From the NCBI GenBank assembly GCA_036277115.1, contig DASUNM010000023.1, positions 248,001 to 312,000 of the forward strand: a stretch of 64,000 bases of DNA. Reading direction: 5' to 3'. Positions 8,357-19,400 of the stretch are shown here, piece by piece. The notes under the pieces are model-generated. The model searched no databases. It was not told the DNA's origin and was given only the letters and a program-made list of their open reading frames with translations. The stretch is from Pyrinomonadaceae bacterium. Lineage in GTDB: Bacteria; Acidobacteriota; Blastocatellia; Pyrinomonadales; Pyrinomonadaceae. The translations under genes were made by a program, and so were the position numbers. Every line of letters begins with the position of its first letter. Position 1 is the first letter of the stretch.

Positions 8357-9007
8357 ATGAACGTTAAATCTGTTTTACTCGGATCAGGGGTGATCTTGTC
8401 GATGGCCGCCACCGGCTTTATTGTCGCGAAGGTGAGCCCTGTTCCAGCGCCCGCCCAGGGATTTACGGTTCATACCAGGGATATCGTCGATCCAGGCGAC
8501 GGTCGGCCGACTTTTATAGCCGCCACCAGCATCAGGTATCAAAAAGCAGACGGTAGCTGGAGGCAGGACAGAACTTACATGAACGGAAGAACCGATGTCG
8601 GCTTTAAGCTTGCCGGCAAGGGGGTTTTCCGCGTGGATGAGGGCAATAAGAAGCTCGACTACCTGTCTTCTGCCGATCAAAACCATTTTCATGAGGACCG
8701 AGCCCGGCAGGACCCCGGTTTTGTCAGGGAAGAAACGATCCTTGGGTTTAAGACGTTTGTTGTCCGGAAGGAGTTAGCCGCAACGGGCGAGATAACTGAA
8801 TATTACATTTGCCCGGCGCTCCAGGGTTATATGATGAAGGTCGTTATAAAATCCAAGAGCGGGTGGACTAACACGTTTGAAGCGACGAAAGTAGAACTGG
8901 GTGACCCGCCCGAGCATCTTTTCACTTCGCTGCCCAACTACGAAGTTGATTACGAAAACTTTAAGCAAAAGCGTGCAGCTGCAGCAGGACCAAACGACCA
9001 AAAATAG
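8357..9007 (+). CDS. Exported hypothetical protein, partner of Cys-rich peptide
   Basis: The ATG at 8357 has a perfect AGGAGG at the right distance, which decides the start; the frame is open further upstream but overlaps the previous gene. The 216-residue product has an N-terminal hydrophobic segment ending near APAQG, so it is exported or anchored. The remainder is mixed alpha/beta with no cysteine-rich region and an Ala/Lys-rich C-terminus. No family was recognised. Expression is probably shared with the Cys-rich peptide from the promoter at 7972. Confidence 0.75.
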   Translation: MNVKSVLLGSGVILSMAATGFIVAKVSPVPAPAQGFTVHTRDIVDPGDGRPTFIAATSIRYQKADGSWRQDRTYMNGRTDVGFKLAGKGVFRVDEGNKKLDYLSSADQNHFHEDRARQDPGFVREETILGFKTFVVRKELAATGEITEYYICPALQGYMMKVVIKSKSGWTNTFEATKVELGDPPEHLFTSLPNYEVDYENFKQKRAAAAGPNDQK

Positions 9008-9025
9008 CGGGAACTGTCTTCGCCC

Positions 9026-9052
9026 AAAAAGAGCAGGTCGGTAGCCCGACCT
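9026..9052 (-). terminator. Rho-independent terminator of the dipeptidase gene
   Basis: Read on the reverse strand: AGGTCGG, loop GCTA, CCGACCT, then four bases and TTTTT. It lies 14 bases past the stop of the dipeptidase gene and between convergent genes, so it may serve the forward gene weakly too. The stem resembles the GGTCGG words of the palindromic repeats elsewhere. Confidence 0.65.
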
Positions 9053-9065
9053 AAACAATCCAAAA

Positions 9066-10340
9066 TCATTTCTGATGAACGTGGTCCATCACTCGGAGCA
9101 TGTTTCCACCCAGAATCTTCTCAACGTCGCTTGCCGAATAACCGCGCTTTAGAAGTTCTTTAGTTAGGTTCGGCAAGTCCGCAACGGACTTCATGTCCGC
9201 CGGCACTGCCTGCACGCCGTCGAAATCCGATCCGATGCCAACGTGATTGACCCCCACGAGCTTCACGATGTGATCGATGTGGTCGGCAATCCGCGAGACG
9301 TGCACCGGCGGCAGGCGCTTCAGATACTCTTCAAAGCGGACGCGATCGCGGGCCAGTTTCTTTTGCGCTACATTTCCCTGCTCCTGCTCGGACGCGCGCT
9401 GCACCATCGGAGCGATCTCCGCATCAACTCTTTTCTTTTTCTCACTCCAGCCGGGTTCGATGTGCTCGGGATAAAAAATAACGTTCACCACGCCGCCGGT
9501 TTTCGCGAGCGCGCGAATCATGTCGTCCGTCAGATTGCGCGGCACGTTCGCAATCGCGCGGCAAGCCGAATGAGTCGCTACCACCGGCTTCGTCGAAGTG
9601 TTCATGATGTCCCAGAAGGTTTTGTCGGATACGTGCGACACATCGATCATCATGCCCAGGCGGTTCATCTCGCGAATGACTTCTTTGCCAAATTCGTTTA
9701 AGCCGCGCGTCTCGCCGACTGCGTCACCCGAGGACCCGGCCCAGCTCGTGCTGACACTCCACGCCGGAGACATGTAACGCACGCCCATGTCGTAGTAGCG
9801 CTTCACATTCTCGATCTTATCGTCGATCGCATAGCCGCCTTCCAATCCCATCAACGCAGCGATTTTTCCACTCGCGGCGACGCGACGAACGTCATCAGCG
9901 GTAGCGGCCATTTCCCACGTCTCCGGATGTTTCGCGGCCAGGTCCTGAACGGCCTCGATCTGAATGTCCGCGCGCTTCATCGCGCCGGCGCCGCCACCTC
10001 CAAACAACTGCGGCTCGACCCAAATCGAAAAGAACTGCGCGTCGAGCCCGCCTTCCTTCGCCCGCAGAGCGTCAAGATGTCCGTCCGCCAGGCGCTGATT
10101 CAAATCGACGTTTTCGTCGACCAGGCGTTGGGCGGTGTCGGCATGCATATCGACGGTGATCGCGCGCTGATGAATCGCTCCGGGGTCATTTGCACTTGTC
10201 TCTGTTGTCATCTTTATAGGTTCCACCGGTTCAGTAGAATTACGGCAACTTGCGAGCGGAATCAGCGCCACGGCACACAGCCACAGGGTGACAGCCCGGC
10301 GCGGAATCACGACTTGATTGCCCTTCTTATTTGATCGCAA
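9066..10340 (-). CDS. Membrane dipeptidase (renal dipeptidase family, M19), lipoprotein
   Basis: Peptidase family M19 zinc enzymes hydrolyse dipeptides. The 424-residue product carries a lipobox (LASC near residue 32), so it is likely a lipid-anchored envelope protein. The binuclear site is visible: MHADTA with HxD, the bridging Glu in GLEGGYAIDD, DVSHVSD, THSACRAI, and GIGSDFDG near the C-terminus. The first codon at 10340 is TTG. A GTG at 10307 is an alternative that still keeps the signal sequence. A terminator lies just downstream. Family call is secure, physiological substrate unknown. Confidence 0.92.
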   Translation of the reverse strand: MRSNKKGNQVVIPRRAVTLWLCAVALIPLASCRNSTEPVEPIKMTTETSANDPGAIHQRAITVDMHADTAQRLVDENVDLNQRLADGHLDALRAKEGGLDAQFFSIWVEPQLFGGGGAGAMKRADIQIEAVQDLAAKHPETWEMAATADDVRRVAASGKIAALMGLEGGYAIDDKIENVKRYYDMGVRYMSPAWSVSTSWAGSSGDAVGETRGLNEFGKEVIREMNRLGMMIDVSHVSDKTFWDIMNTSTKPVVATHSACRAIANVPRNLTDDMIRALAKTGGVVNVIFYPEHIEPGWSEKKKRVDAEIAPMVQRASEQEQGNVAQKKLARDRVRFEEYLKRLPPVHVSRIADHIDHIVKLVGVNHVGIGSDFDGVQAVPADMKSVADLPNLTKELLKRGYSASDVEKILGGNMLRVMDHVHQK

Positions 10341-10623
10341 GCCGAGTCGATCCTATTTAACTGATGCGTGTTGAGCAAGCGAGTGCGCAAACGACGTTTT
10401 TGAAGTACGGCGGGTTGACGCCGCTTGCCTGGCATCGTCCATAAAAGCTGACCACAATAACAAAGCGCCGTCGAGCCGGCGCACTCCAAAAACCGCAGCG
10501 AAAACCATGACTGGTTATCTTGCCAAGGCCTGCGACTTTAGAGTATCGTGCTTTATCAATTCACTCAGTAATTAAGCACTTCTCGCGGTTCGAAACCGTT
10601 AGTTCTCCAAAGGAGTAAACAGC

Positions 10624-11709
10624 ATGTACTCAATGGGCGATAAGAAGAAAGATGTTGCCACTCCGCGCATTTGTGACCTGGTTTGGCACGACGGCGAGTT
10701 CATCAAATGGAACGATGCCCGCGTCCACGTCATGTCTCACGTTTTGCATTACGGCTCGAGCGTCTTCGAAGGCATTCGCTGTTACTCCACCAAACGTGGG
10801 CCGGCCGTCTTTCGCCTGCGCGAGCACATGCAACGCTTCCTGAATTCCGCCAAAATCTTCCGCATGGATCACGACTGGAGCGCCGATGATTTCTGCGACG
10901 CCGCCGTCGAACTCGTGCGTCGCAGCGGTTTGGATCAGTGCTACATCCGCCCCATTCTGTTTCGCAGTTTGGACGAAGAGAAACCCGCGTTCGGCGTCAA
11001 TCCGTTTCCGAATCCGCTGGCCTGCTATATCGGCGCGTGGGATTGGGGCAAATACCTCGGCGATGAAGCAATTGAAAAAGGCGTCGATGTCTGTGTGTCG
11101 AGCTGGAACCGCCTGAGTCCGAATTCGCTGCCGCCGATGGCCAAAAGCGGCGCGAACTACATGAACTCGCAATTGATCAAGATGGAAGCTTTGGTCAACG
11201 GTTTTGCCGAAGGCATCGCACTTGACGATCGTGGTTATGTTTCCGAAGGCTCGGGCGAAAACATTTTTGTGGTCGCTAACGGCGTCGTGAACACGCCGCC
11301 GCTTTCGTCTTCGGTTCTGCCGGGCATCACGCGCGATAGTGTGATTCAGATTTGCAGCGAGCTGGGGCTGACGATCAAAGAACGAAGTATTCAACGCGCC
11401 GCGCTTTACGTTTCCGACGAACTGTTCTTCAGCGGCACGGCGGCCGAGATTACACCGATTCGATCCGTCGATCGCATCACTATCGGCAACGGCGCGCGTG
11501 GCGAAATCACCGAAAAGATTCAGAAAGTGTTTTTCGAGATCACCAAAGGTGAGCGACCGGCGCCCGGCCCATGGCTCACTTATGTACGTGAACAAGAGGA
11601 ACGCGCCGCCGATCAGCCGGGAAGAAAAGCGACGGACAACGGTCGCGTTCCAAAGTCGACTACAGATGACAGTATCGCGGCTGAACTGGTAGCGCGCGCG
11701 CGCGCCTAG
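10624..11709 (+). CDS. ilvE: Branched-chain amino acid aminotransferase
   Basis: This class IV PLP enzyme carries out the last step of Leu, Ile and Val synthesis and the first of their breakdown. The segment HVLHYGSSVFEGIRCY is typical, as is the PLP lysine context MAKSGANYMNSQL and the following GYVSEGSGENIFVV. The start has AGGAG eight bases upstream. At 361 residues it exceeds the usual 300-310 because of a charged 45-residue tail (about 315-361) of no known role. It is monocistronic, ending in a strong terminator. Confidence 0.95.
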   Translation: MYSMGDKKKDVATPRICDLVWHDGEFIKWNDARVHVMSHVLHYGSSVFEGIRCYSTKRGPAVFRLREHMQRFLNSAKIFRMDHDWSADDFCDAAVELVRRSGLDQCYIRPILFRSLDEEKPAFGVNPFPNPLACYIGAWDWGKYLGDEAIEKGVDVCVSSWNRLSPNSLPPMAKSGANYMNSQLIKMEALVNGFAEGIALDDRGYVSEGSGENIFVVANGVVNTPPLSSSVLPGITRDSVIQICSELGLTIKERSIQRAALYVSDELFFSGTAAEITPIRSVDRITIGNGARGEITEKIQKVFFEITKGERPAPGPWLTYVREQEERAADQPGRKATDNGRVPKSTTDDSIAAELVARARA

Positions 11710-11744
11710 CAGCCGACTGATTCATCAACAACCTGGCAAGAAAG

Positions 11745-11769
11745 AGGCGGGAGGTATCTCCCGCCTTTT
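11745..11769 (+). terminator. Rho-independent terminator of ilvE
   Basis: AGGCGGGAG, loop GTAT, CTCCCGCCT, followed by TTT. A perfect 9-bp GC-rich stem 36 bases after the ilvE stop codon. Confidence 0.9.
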
Positions 11770-11830
11770 CGTTTTCGGGCAGGCTCACAGAGATATAGAA
11801 CACAGCTTTACGAGGGAACTCTCAGGGTTC

Positions 11831-13201
11831 TCACTGCTTCGCATTTATCGCAAAACTGAAATCCGACTTTTTACCGCCCGGTGAGTCCTGCGCACTTTGG
11901 TGACACTCCAAACAACTGTAGGGGGTTGTCTGCGAGACAAACGTCTCGAGCAACGGGTTGCCGAGTTGCGGCGGTTTGGTACCACCGAACCCGCCCTGCC
12001 ATTGAGTGCTGACTAGCTGGTAATAGGCCCATGGCGTCCCCTTCAGTAGTCCCTGAAATGTAGTGTTCAATGAAGGCGAGCTGATCGGGCTGACGCTGGA
12101 GACCTGCACGGGTTTGTTGCGCGGACTGCCGTCGGAATTAAGCTCGACGAATGGCGTGGGCGCCGTCTGCACATTCGGCGGACACTGCGAGGCCGGGCAG
12201 TTCGGGTTGTTGAAGCCCTTGTTTAGATCTGCCTGGATGAACGTTGACCACAGCCAGTGCGGCTGCCGCGGCGTCTTGTGTGCGATATGCAGACCGGCCA
12301 GCCCGACTGTGACGGGATTTGGTCCGGGACTCGGATTGCCGTCCGCATCGTTATAGACAATCGCCTGTTGGGTGAAGAAGTGGGTCGGATCATCGTTGGC
12401 CCCCAGCACTTTCCAGGCGGCTTTGAACTCCATCGCACCGTTGGTGAAGTTCAGGTCGCCGGTCGCCTCCTGTCCCGCCTTCGTCCACAGCTTATTCTGA
12501 ATGATGTACTGGTATTCGATCGGCCCAATGTTAACCGTGTAGCGAACAAAGCGTCCGTTCTGATCGGTCACAACTTGGTTTGTCGCATCCAGGATCCCTT
12601 GCAATTGAGAGGGCGTGTTCGTCAGCTTGCTGGGCGACATCAGAGCGTCGTGCGATTTCGAATTATGATGGAGGAACAATCGCACCTCGGGATGTTTTTC
12701 TGCCAGCGCCCGAACTTTTGGCGGGAGCTTCGCCAGCCGGTTCGCGCGTTGAGCCGCCAGAGCTTCCTCCGCGCTCGCGAAGCGCGCACTAACGCCGGTC
12801 GGCGCGTGACACCAACCAGTAGGCAGTCCAGAGGCCACAAAAATTTCGTCATTGCTAAGATAGCTGAGCCACACCGGATTAGGAGGCGAAGTCAGAATAC
12901 TCGCGTTTGCATTCGCCGTGCATGTCGTCGGGTCGACAGGCCAGTTCACTGCCACGAAGGCTAACCACGAATAAAGATCTGCGTCACCCTGGTTGTCGCC
13001 GCTGCCGAGAATATCGGCCGGAATCTTTGCGCAAGTGCTATCAATAGTGTTTGGTGTCGGCGTTACGTCGCCGGGCGCTTCGGCAGCAGCACAGTTGACC
13101 GGCGTCGGTGTCGCAGCGACTTGAGGGGCCTGTGGATTCCCCGAGCAACCGACGGCGATTGCCGTCAACAGGATCGCGACTGTGATTTTTGTTTTCTGCA
13201 T
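11831..13201 (-). CDS. Lipoprotein with one c-type haem motif
   Basis: The ATG at 13201 has TTGGAG six bases upstream; a TTG four codons earlier is less likely. The 456-residue product has a lipobox (AIAVGC), a Pro/Thr-rich linker, and a large region without a recognised domain. Near the C-terminus is a single CLECHQ motif (CxxCH), which would bind one c-type haem outside the cytoplasm. It may be an electron-transfer or oxygen-related lipoprotein; the middle region gives no enzyme motif. Relatives are often annotated only as cytochrome c family protein. Confidence 0.75.
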   Translation of the reverse strand: MQKTKITVAILLTAIAVGCSGNPQAPQVAATPTPVNCAAAEAPGDVTPTPNTIDSTCAKIPADILGSGDNQGDADLYSWLAFVAVNWPVDPTTCTANANASILTSPPNPVWLSYLSNDEIFVASGLPTGWCHAPTGVSARFASAEEALAAQRANRLAKLPPKVRALAEKHPEVRLFLHHNSKSHDALMSPSKLTNTPSQLQGILDATNQVVTDQNGRFVRYTVNIGPIEYQYIIQNKLWTKAGQEATGDLNFTNGAMEFKAAWKVLGANDDPTHFFTQQAIVYNDADGNPSPGPNPVTVGLAGLHIAHKTPRQPHWLWSTFIQADLNKGFNNPNCPASQCPPNVQTAPTPFVELNSDGSPRNKPVQVSSVSPISSPSLNTTFQGLLKGTPWAYYQLVSTQWQGGFGGTKPPQLGNPLLETFVSQTTPYSCLECHQSAQDSPGGKKSDFSFAINAKQ

Positions 13202-13437
13202 GGCTGGCTCCAAGTCGGCGGATTCGGATGTCCGCGAAGTTTAAAAAAACGGTTAGTGCTATTTGGAAATAACCTGCATGTGAGAGGCCGCGACGATATC
13301 GCCTGGGACTTCAAGCTGTCAACAACAATCCGCGCGAGCTTAGCGAATGGCGTTCTCAACTCATGGACGCAGTTTTGGTGGAAGCGCCGTGAGGCGGATA
13401 CAAAGGCAAGGGCAAACTGATGTGGCGGCGATGAGCG

Positions 13438-16400
13438 TTAGCTCTGGAGAATTTGATCTGTGTGCGGCTCTCTTGGCTGAGCTTCAGTGCCTTCATTATC
13501 GATCCAGGCTCCCATTAGGATCCGCACGTCATGCGGCTTGCCATCATCGGCCAGCGCTATCTCTTTGCTTGCCTGCTCGACGCCGTCAAGTTCGACGCTC
13601 GCGACACCGCGCGACACCGCGTGCGGATTCTCAACTTTGATCCGATAAACTGAACTGCCACGCCGATAGGTGATGTCGAAATCGCGCCAGAACCGGGGGA
13701 TACACGGATCGACGCGCAGGCGGTCCCCCTGTAACTTAAACCCGAGGATGTATTCCAAAGCCGCGCGATACATCCATCCCGCCGAACCGGTGTACCACGT
13801 CCAGCCGCCCCGCCCGGTGTGCGGCGGTACCGCGTAGACGTCGCCAGGCGCGACGTACGGCTCGACCTTATACTTGTGCAAACCGGCGCGGGTCGATGAG
13901 TGATTGATAGGATTCAGTAACCCAAACAACTCGCCCGCACGATCCCCTTCCCCTAACAACGCAAACGCGATGACTGTCCACAACGCCGCGTGCGTGTACT
14001 GCCCGCCATTCTCACGCACACCGGGAACGTAACCTTTGACATAGCCCGGATCGAGTTTGCTTTTGTCGAAGGGGGGCGTGAACAGGATGATTAGACCGTC
14101 GCCGCGCCGAATCAGGTATTGCTCAACCGCCGCCATCGCTCGCTGCGCCCGATACGATTCGGCGACGCCGGATATGACCGCCCAGGTCTGAGCGATGGAA
14201 TCGATCCGGCATTCGTCGTTCTGCGCTGAGCCGAGCGGCGTCCCGTCATCGAAGTAGGCGCGGCGATACCAGTCACCATCCCAGGACTTTTCCAGACCCT
14301 TGCGAAGTTTTTCAAGATGGATTGCGTAGGTTGTGCGGTGATCCACAGGTTGACTGTTGGCTCCCGCTCCCGTTACTGACACGTCCGCTCCGGGTTCTGA
14401 CAAGAACGGTTCGATGCCCTGCAGTACTGTAGCCAGAAACCATCCCAGCCAGACACTTTCGCCTTTGCCGCCGATGCCGATGCGATTCATGCCATCGTTC
14501 CAGTCTCCTGAGCCCATCAACGGCAACCCATGCGCGCCTAACCCGAGACTGCGGTCGATCGCGCGCGTGCAATGTTCGAGGATGGTTCCGCTTTCAGAAG
14601 AGATCTTCGGTTCGATGTAGGCCTCATGCTGATCAGGCTTCAACAACTCCGCTTCCAAAAACGGCACCGGCTCGCTCAGCACGGATTGATCGCCGGTGAT
14701 GTTCACGTAATGCGCGACGACATACGGCAGCCAAAGCAGATCATCTGAAAAGCGCGTGCGCACGCCGCGAGCGGTCGGTTCGTGCCACCAATGCAGCACG
14801 TCACCTTCTTTAAACTGCCGTGAAGCCGCGCGCAGGATCTGTTCGCGCGCAACTTCGGGCCGCGCGTAAACCAACGTCATCACGTCCTGCAACTGATCGC
14901 GAAAACCGAACGCGCCGCTGGATTGATAAAACGCCGAGCGCCCGCGCACGCGGCACGCCAGCACCTGACACAAGAGCCAGCGGTTGACGAGCGTATCGAG
15001 CGAAGCATCGGGAGTTTTGATTTCCACGGTCGAGAGCGTCTGGTCCCAGAAGTTCAGCACGCGTTCCAGGGCTTCATTGACCGCCTGTACGTTGCGAAAA
15101 CGTGAATTGATCTCTCGCGCTCGCTCGATTGACTCGGCCTGTCCCAGCAGAAACACGATCTCGCGGGCCTCGCCGGGCGCGAGCTCGATCTGCGCCTGAA
15201 TCGCTGCGCATGGATCGAGACCGGCGCCGTCACGACCACTCAACCCCACGCGCCGCAAAGCAGCCGGATGGGCGAGGGAGCCATTGCGCCCGATGAACTC
15301 TTTGCGATCGCAGGTCATGGTGCAGCGGAGTTCGCTGGTGCCGACGAAGACGATGCGTTCGGCAAATTCGTTGTTGAAGGAATTTCTCGCGAACACTGCG
15401 CCCTGTTGCTCTTCGATGTCAGTCACGATGTGCGGCGCGGACGCATGACGATCGACGCCCAGGGTTAAATCAACATAATTCGTTACCGACAATCGCCGTT
15501 TTCGTTCAGTCCGATTGCGCAGACGCAAGAGCAAAATTTTCACCGGCGCATCCAGCGGTGCAAACATGAGCAGCTCTTGCGAGATACCGTGACTCGCGTG
15601 CTCAAAAACCGTGTAGCCCTGTCCGTGGCGAATTGAGTACGGAGCATGCTCGCGGATCGGCAAAGGCGTCGGCGTCCAGGTTGCGCCTGAATCCTCATCG
15701 CGCAGGTAAATGACCTCGCCGGGCGTGTCGCTAACAACGTCGTTCGACCAGGGCGTCAGACGATTCTCGTGACTGTTACTGGCCCAGGTGAATCCGCCGC
15801 CGGTTTCGGTCACCAGGAAACCAACATCGGCATTGTTCGCGACCACATTGCTCCACGGGGCCGGCGTCCATTGGCCTTCGCCGAGGATGGTTACGTATTC
15901 GCGCCCGCCGTGCGCAAAGCCGCCGACGCCGTTAAAGAAGGACAGCTTTGGAATTTCGAGTGGCGTCTCGGAATAAGTTTGCGACGGCGCATATGGTTGG
16001 AACTCCGCCGGCAGTGGTCCTTCGGCAGGCCGTCTCACAAGTTGATCTTCAAGCGATCCTCTTTCGCTGACAATCACCACCCGCGCCACCGCATGCAGCA
16101 GAATGCGCTCTTCCTGCGGAATCTGATCTGAGCGACGAATGAATACGCCGGCCGGCTTATCCAGCAACGTTTGCACCCCCGCGGTCCGCGCCGCAGTCTG
16201 CAACGACTCGTGCAGAGACTGGGCGTAACCCGACGGATGGTCATTGAGAATTACCAGATCGAATTGCAGTCCCTTTGAACTGAGGTACTGGTGCGCGCGC
16301 AAGAGCTGTCGCGCCATGGGCACATCTTCTTCGCGCTCGAGACGCAAAATCACGATCGGCAAGTCGCCACCGATGCCGTGGCCCCACAAGCGCGCCTGCG

Positions 16401-19400
16401 TCAGACGATTCAGCGCCAGCACGTGCGGCCGCGGACGTAAGGAAGGGTCGAGGTAAAGAATGCGGCCGGCCAGTCTCTGAAAAAGGTGGGCCTCGTCAGG
16501 ATCGATATGCAGGTGCGTCATCTCAACCTGCGCCCGCGTCCAGGCCATGCGAGACTCGCGTTCAAAGATTCCGGCGTCAAAATACTTTTCACTGAGCGCG
16601 TGCGCTTGTTCGCTTGATTCCGCGACCCCAGTGGTGAAAACAACCTGAACGCTTTCGTTCGGCTGCAAACGCACTCGACAACGCAAGCTGAAGATTGGAT
16701 CGAGTACCGCGCCGACGGTGTTCGACAAAGGCTGGTCGGCCACGACTGAAACCGGGTCCGACGTATTGTGGCCGCGGCCGAGAAAACGCGAGCGATCCGT
16801 TTCGAATTGAATTCCCCCGATCGTTTCCGCCGTAGTCGCCAGCACATGCACACCCCAAACGGGCTTGTCTTCCGAAGAGCGTTGCCGCCGGCGCGCAAAT
16901 AGAGTGTTGTGACGGCCGTGAAATTCAGTCTCGACGAAAAGATTGCTAAACGCGGGATGCGCTACGTCGCTGGCCTGCGGCGCGAGCACGACCTCGCTGT
17001 AGCTGGTCAACTCGATCTCGCGCGGCCGGTTTCCAAAGTTGGTAACGGAGACCCGTCGCATCTCAGCGTTTTCCTCGGCTGAGACGATGACCTCCATATG
17101 CGTCACGATGCCTGAATCGCGCCGCCAGAAATCGGCTTTGTCTTCAGAGAATGCGACTTCATAGTCCTGGGCTCTCGCCGGGATCGGCTGATGACCGGTT
17201 GACCAAACGACGCCACTGCGAATGTCACGCACGTAAATAAAGCTGCCCCAGTGATCACGCGTTGGATCTTCTCGCCAACGGGTCACCGCCAACGGTCCGG
17301 ATCGCGAGTAGCCGCTGCCGGCGGTCGTGATCATCAGCGTGTACGTTCCATTCGACAGCAACTGCGTGCGCGGCGTCGGCAAATCCGCCGTGTCGTACGC
17401 GCGCGTCACCAGGCCCGTCAGCGTGCGCACTACTCGACCCGACAAAACCTCTTCGGCACGCGGATGCGCCGCTGGGACACCGCGCGGCACGCGCTCCTGC
17501 AAAAGCAGTTCAGTTGACTGCACCAGCGGTTCGTTGTGAAAGCGATTCTGCGTGATGTTCTGGTTCAGTAAGTTGTCCAGTGCAACCAGACTCATGCCCT
17601 GATGGTGCGCCATGAACGCGCGCACCGGCGTGCAGTGCTCACCTTTCTTTACGCGCTCAGGCGTGTAGTCGAGCGCTTCGTAAAACCCGTAACGGGACAG
17701 CGCGCCTTCACGCTCAAGTGCGCGCAGGTTCTCGATTGCCTCAACCGGCTTTACCTGTGACGCGAGAATCGTGGCGTAAGGCGAAACGACCAGGTCTTCA
17801 ATCAAGCCGCGTTTCAAACCTAAACCGGGCACACCGAACGGGCCGTACTGATAGTTAAGTTGCAGGTCGCGGGCCGCGTACGCAGATTCTGAAATGCCCC
17901 ACGGAACGCCACGTTCAGTGCCGTACTCAATCTGCCGCATCACAATGGCGTCGTAAGTTTCGCCCAGCAGCGTGTCGCGATAATCACGCATCACGAGCAG
18001 CGGCATCAGATATTCGAACATGGTGCCGGTCCAGGAAATCAGCGCGCGGCCGCCATTAACCGACGTCAGCTGGCGACCCATGCGAAACCAATGTTCCTGC
18101 GGCACGTCGCCTTTGGCGATCGCGACAAAGCTGGCCAGCCGGGCTTCCGACGCCAGCAGGTCATAGAACGAGTTATCGCGGCGACCTTCGGTGACGTTGA
18201 AGCCGACGGTGAAAACTTTTCGCTCCTGCTCGAGCAGAAACTTGAAATCCATTTCGTCGAAGAGGCGCTGGCAGACGGCCGCGATTTTTGCGAGGCGGGC
18301 AGAGATGTCTTTCGCAGCTTCAGTCCCCTCGTCCGAGCTTGAAGCCAACGTCGGTTGCGCCGCCTCTGCCGTGACGCTTTCCGAAATCAGTATTTGGAAA
18401 TCGCGCTGCCAGTTGCCGGATTGCCTCAGCAAAGCGCTGCTCCACCAATGCAGTTCTTCGACTTCGCCGCTCTGGTGCACGTGCGAGAGCGCAGCGACTG
18501 TGTCGTCAATCGTCGCCGCCCGTTCGTTGACGCGCTCAAGCAAGTCGCGCCACTCGTCCAGACTCTGCGGCTCGGGTAGGGCCAACAGTTCTGCCAGCGC
18601 GTCCAGCTCCTGCATCAACTGCTTGATGCTGATCGCGTCGGTGCGCTGGCGGGCGGTGGTGAGTTGCGACATCTCGTGGCGCAAAGCGGCCAGCGTGTCG
18701 CACAAGCCATTCAAAACGCGCGCTCCAAACAACTGGTCATCCGGGATTTCCAAACATGTCTGTTTGAGCGCGAGCAGGCAGGCCGCCAGGTTTCCGCTGT
18801 CAACTGATGACACATAGTGCGGCCACATGGCTTCCAACGTTCTCGTGTCGTACCAGTTGAGCAAATGACCGCGGAACTTTTGCAGCTTTTGGTGACTGGC
18901 GATCGTTTTCTCCAAACGCTCGACCAGCTCAACCACGCCGACATAGCCAAAGTCGTAAGCCGCGACAGTTGAGAGCCATAACAGACCAATGTTCGTCGGT
19001 GAAGTGCGATGCGCCACGAGAGGTTTGGGATCTTCCTGAAAGTTGTCAGGCGGCAACCAGTGATCTTCATCACCGACAAAAGTTTCGAAGAAGCGCCAGG
19101 TGCGACGCGCGACCGTGCGGATGGCGCGCACGTCTTTGGCGTTCAGCGAGAGCGCAACTTCAGCGCGGCGACGGCTAATTACAAAAGCAATGACGGGCGA
19201 GGCCGCCCACGCCACCAGGAAAATCGCCGCGGCCGGCAGTGAGGCGACACTCGACATCACGATTAGCGCGACCGCGACCAACACGATCACCACCGCCGGC
19301 CACATGAAACGAAGGAAAGCGGGGAGATCATGCTTACTCGACGCTTCGGAACTCGCGGCCGTAACCCATTCGAGTAGATGCCGCCGCGAAACAAACTTTC

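Noticed and set aside
10630-11595. Reverse-strand open frame of 321 codons
   Set aside because: It is the antisense shadow of ilvE, with no family match or start signal.
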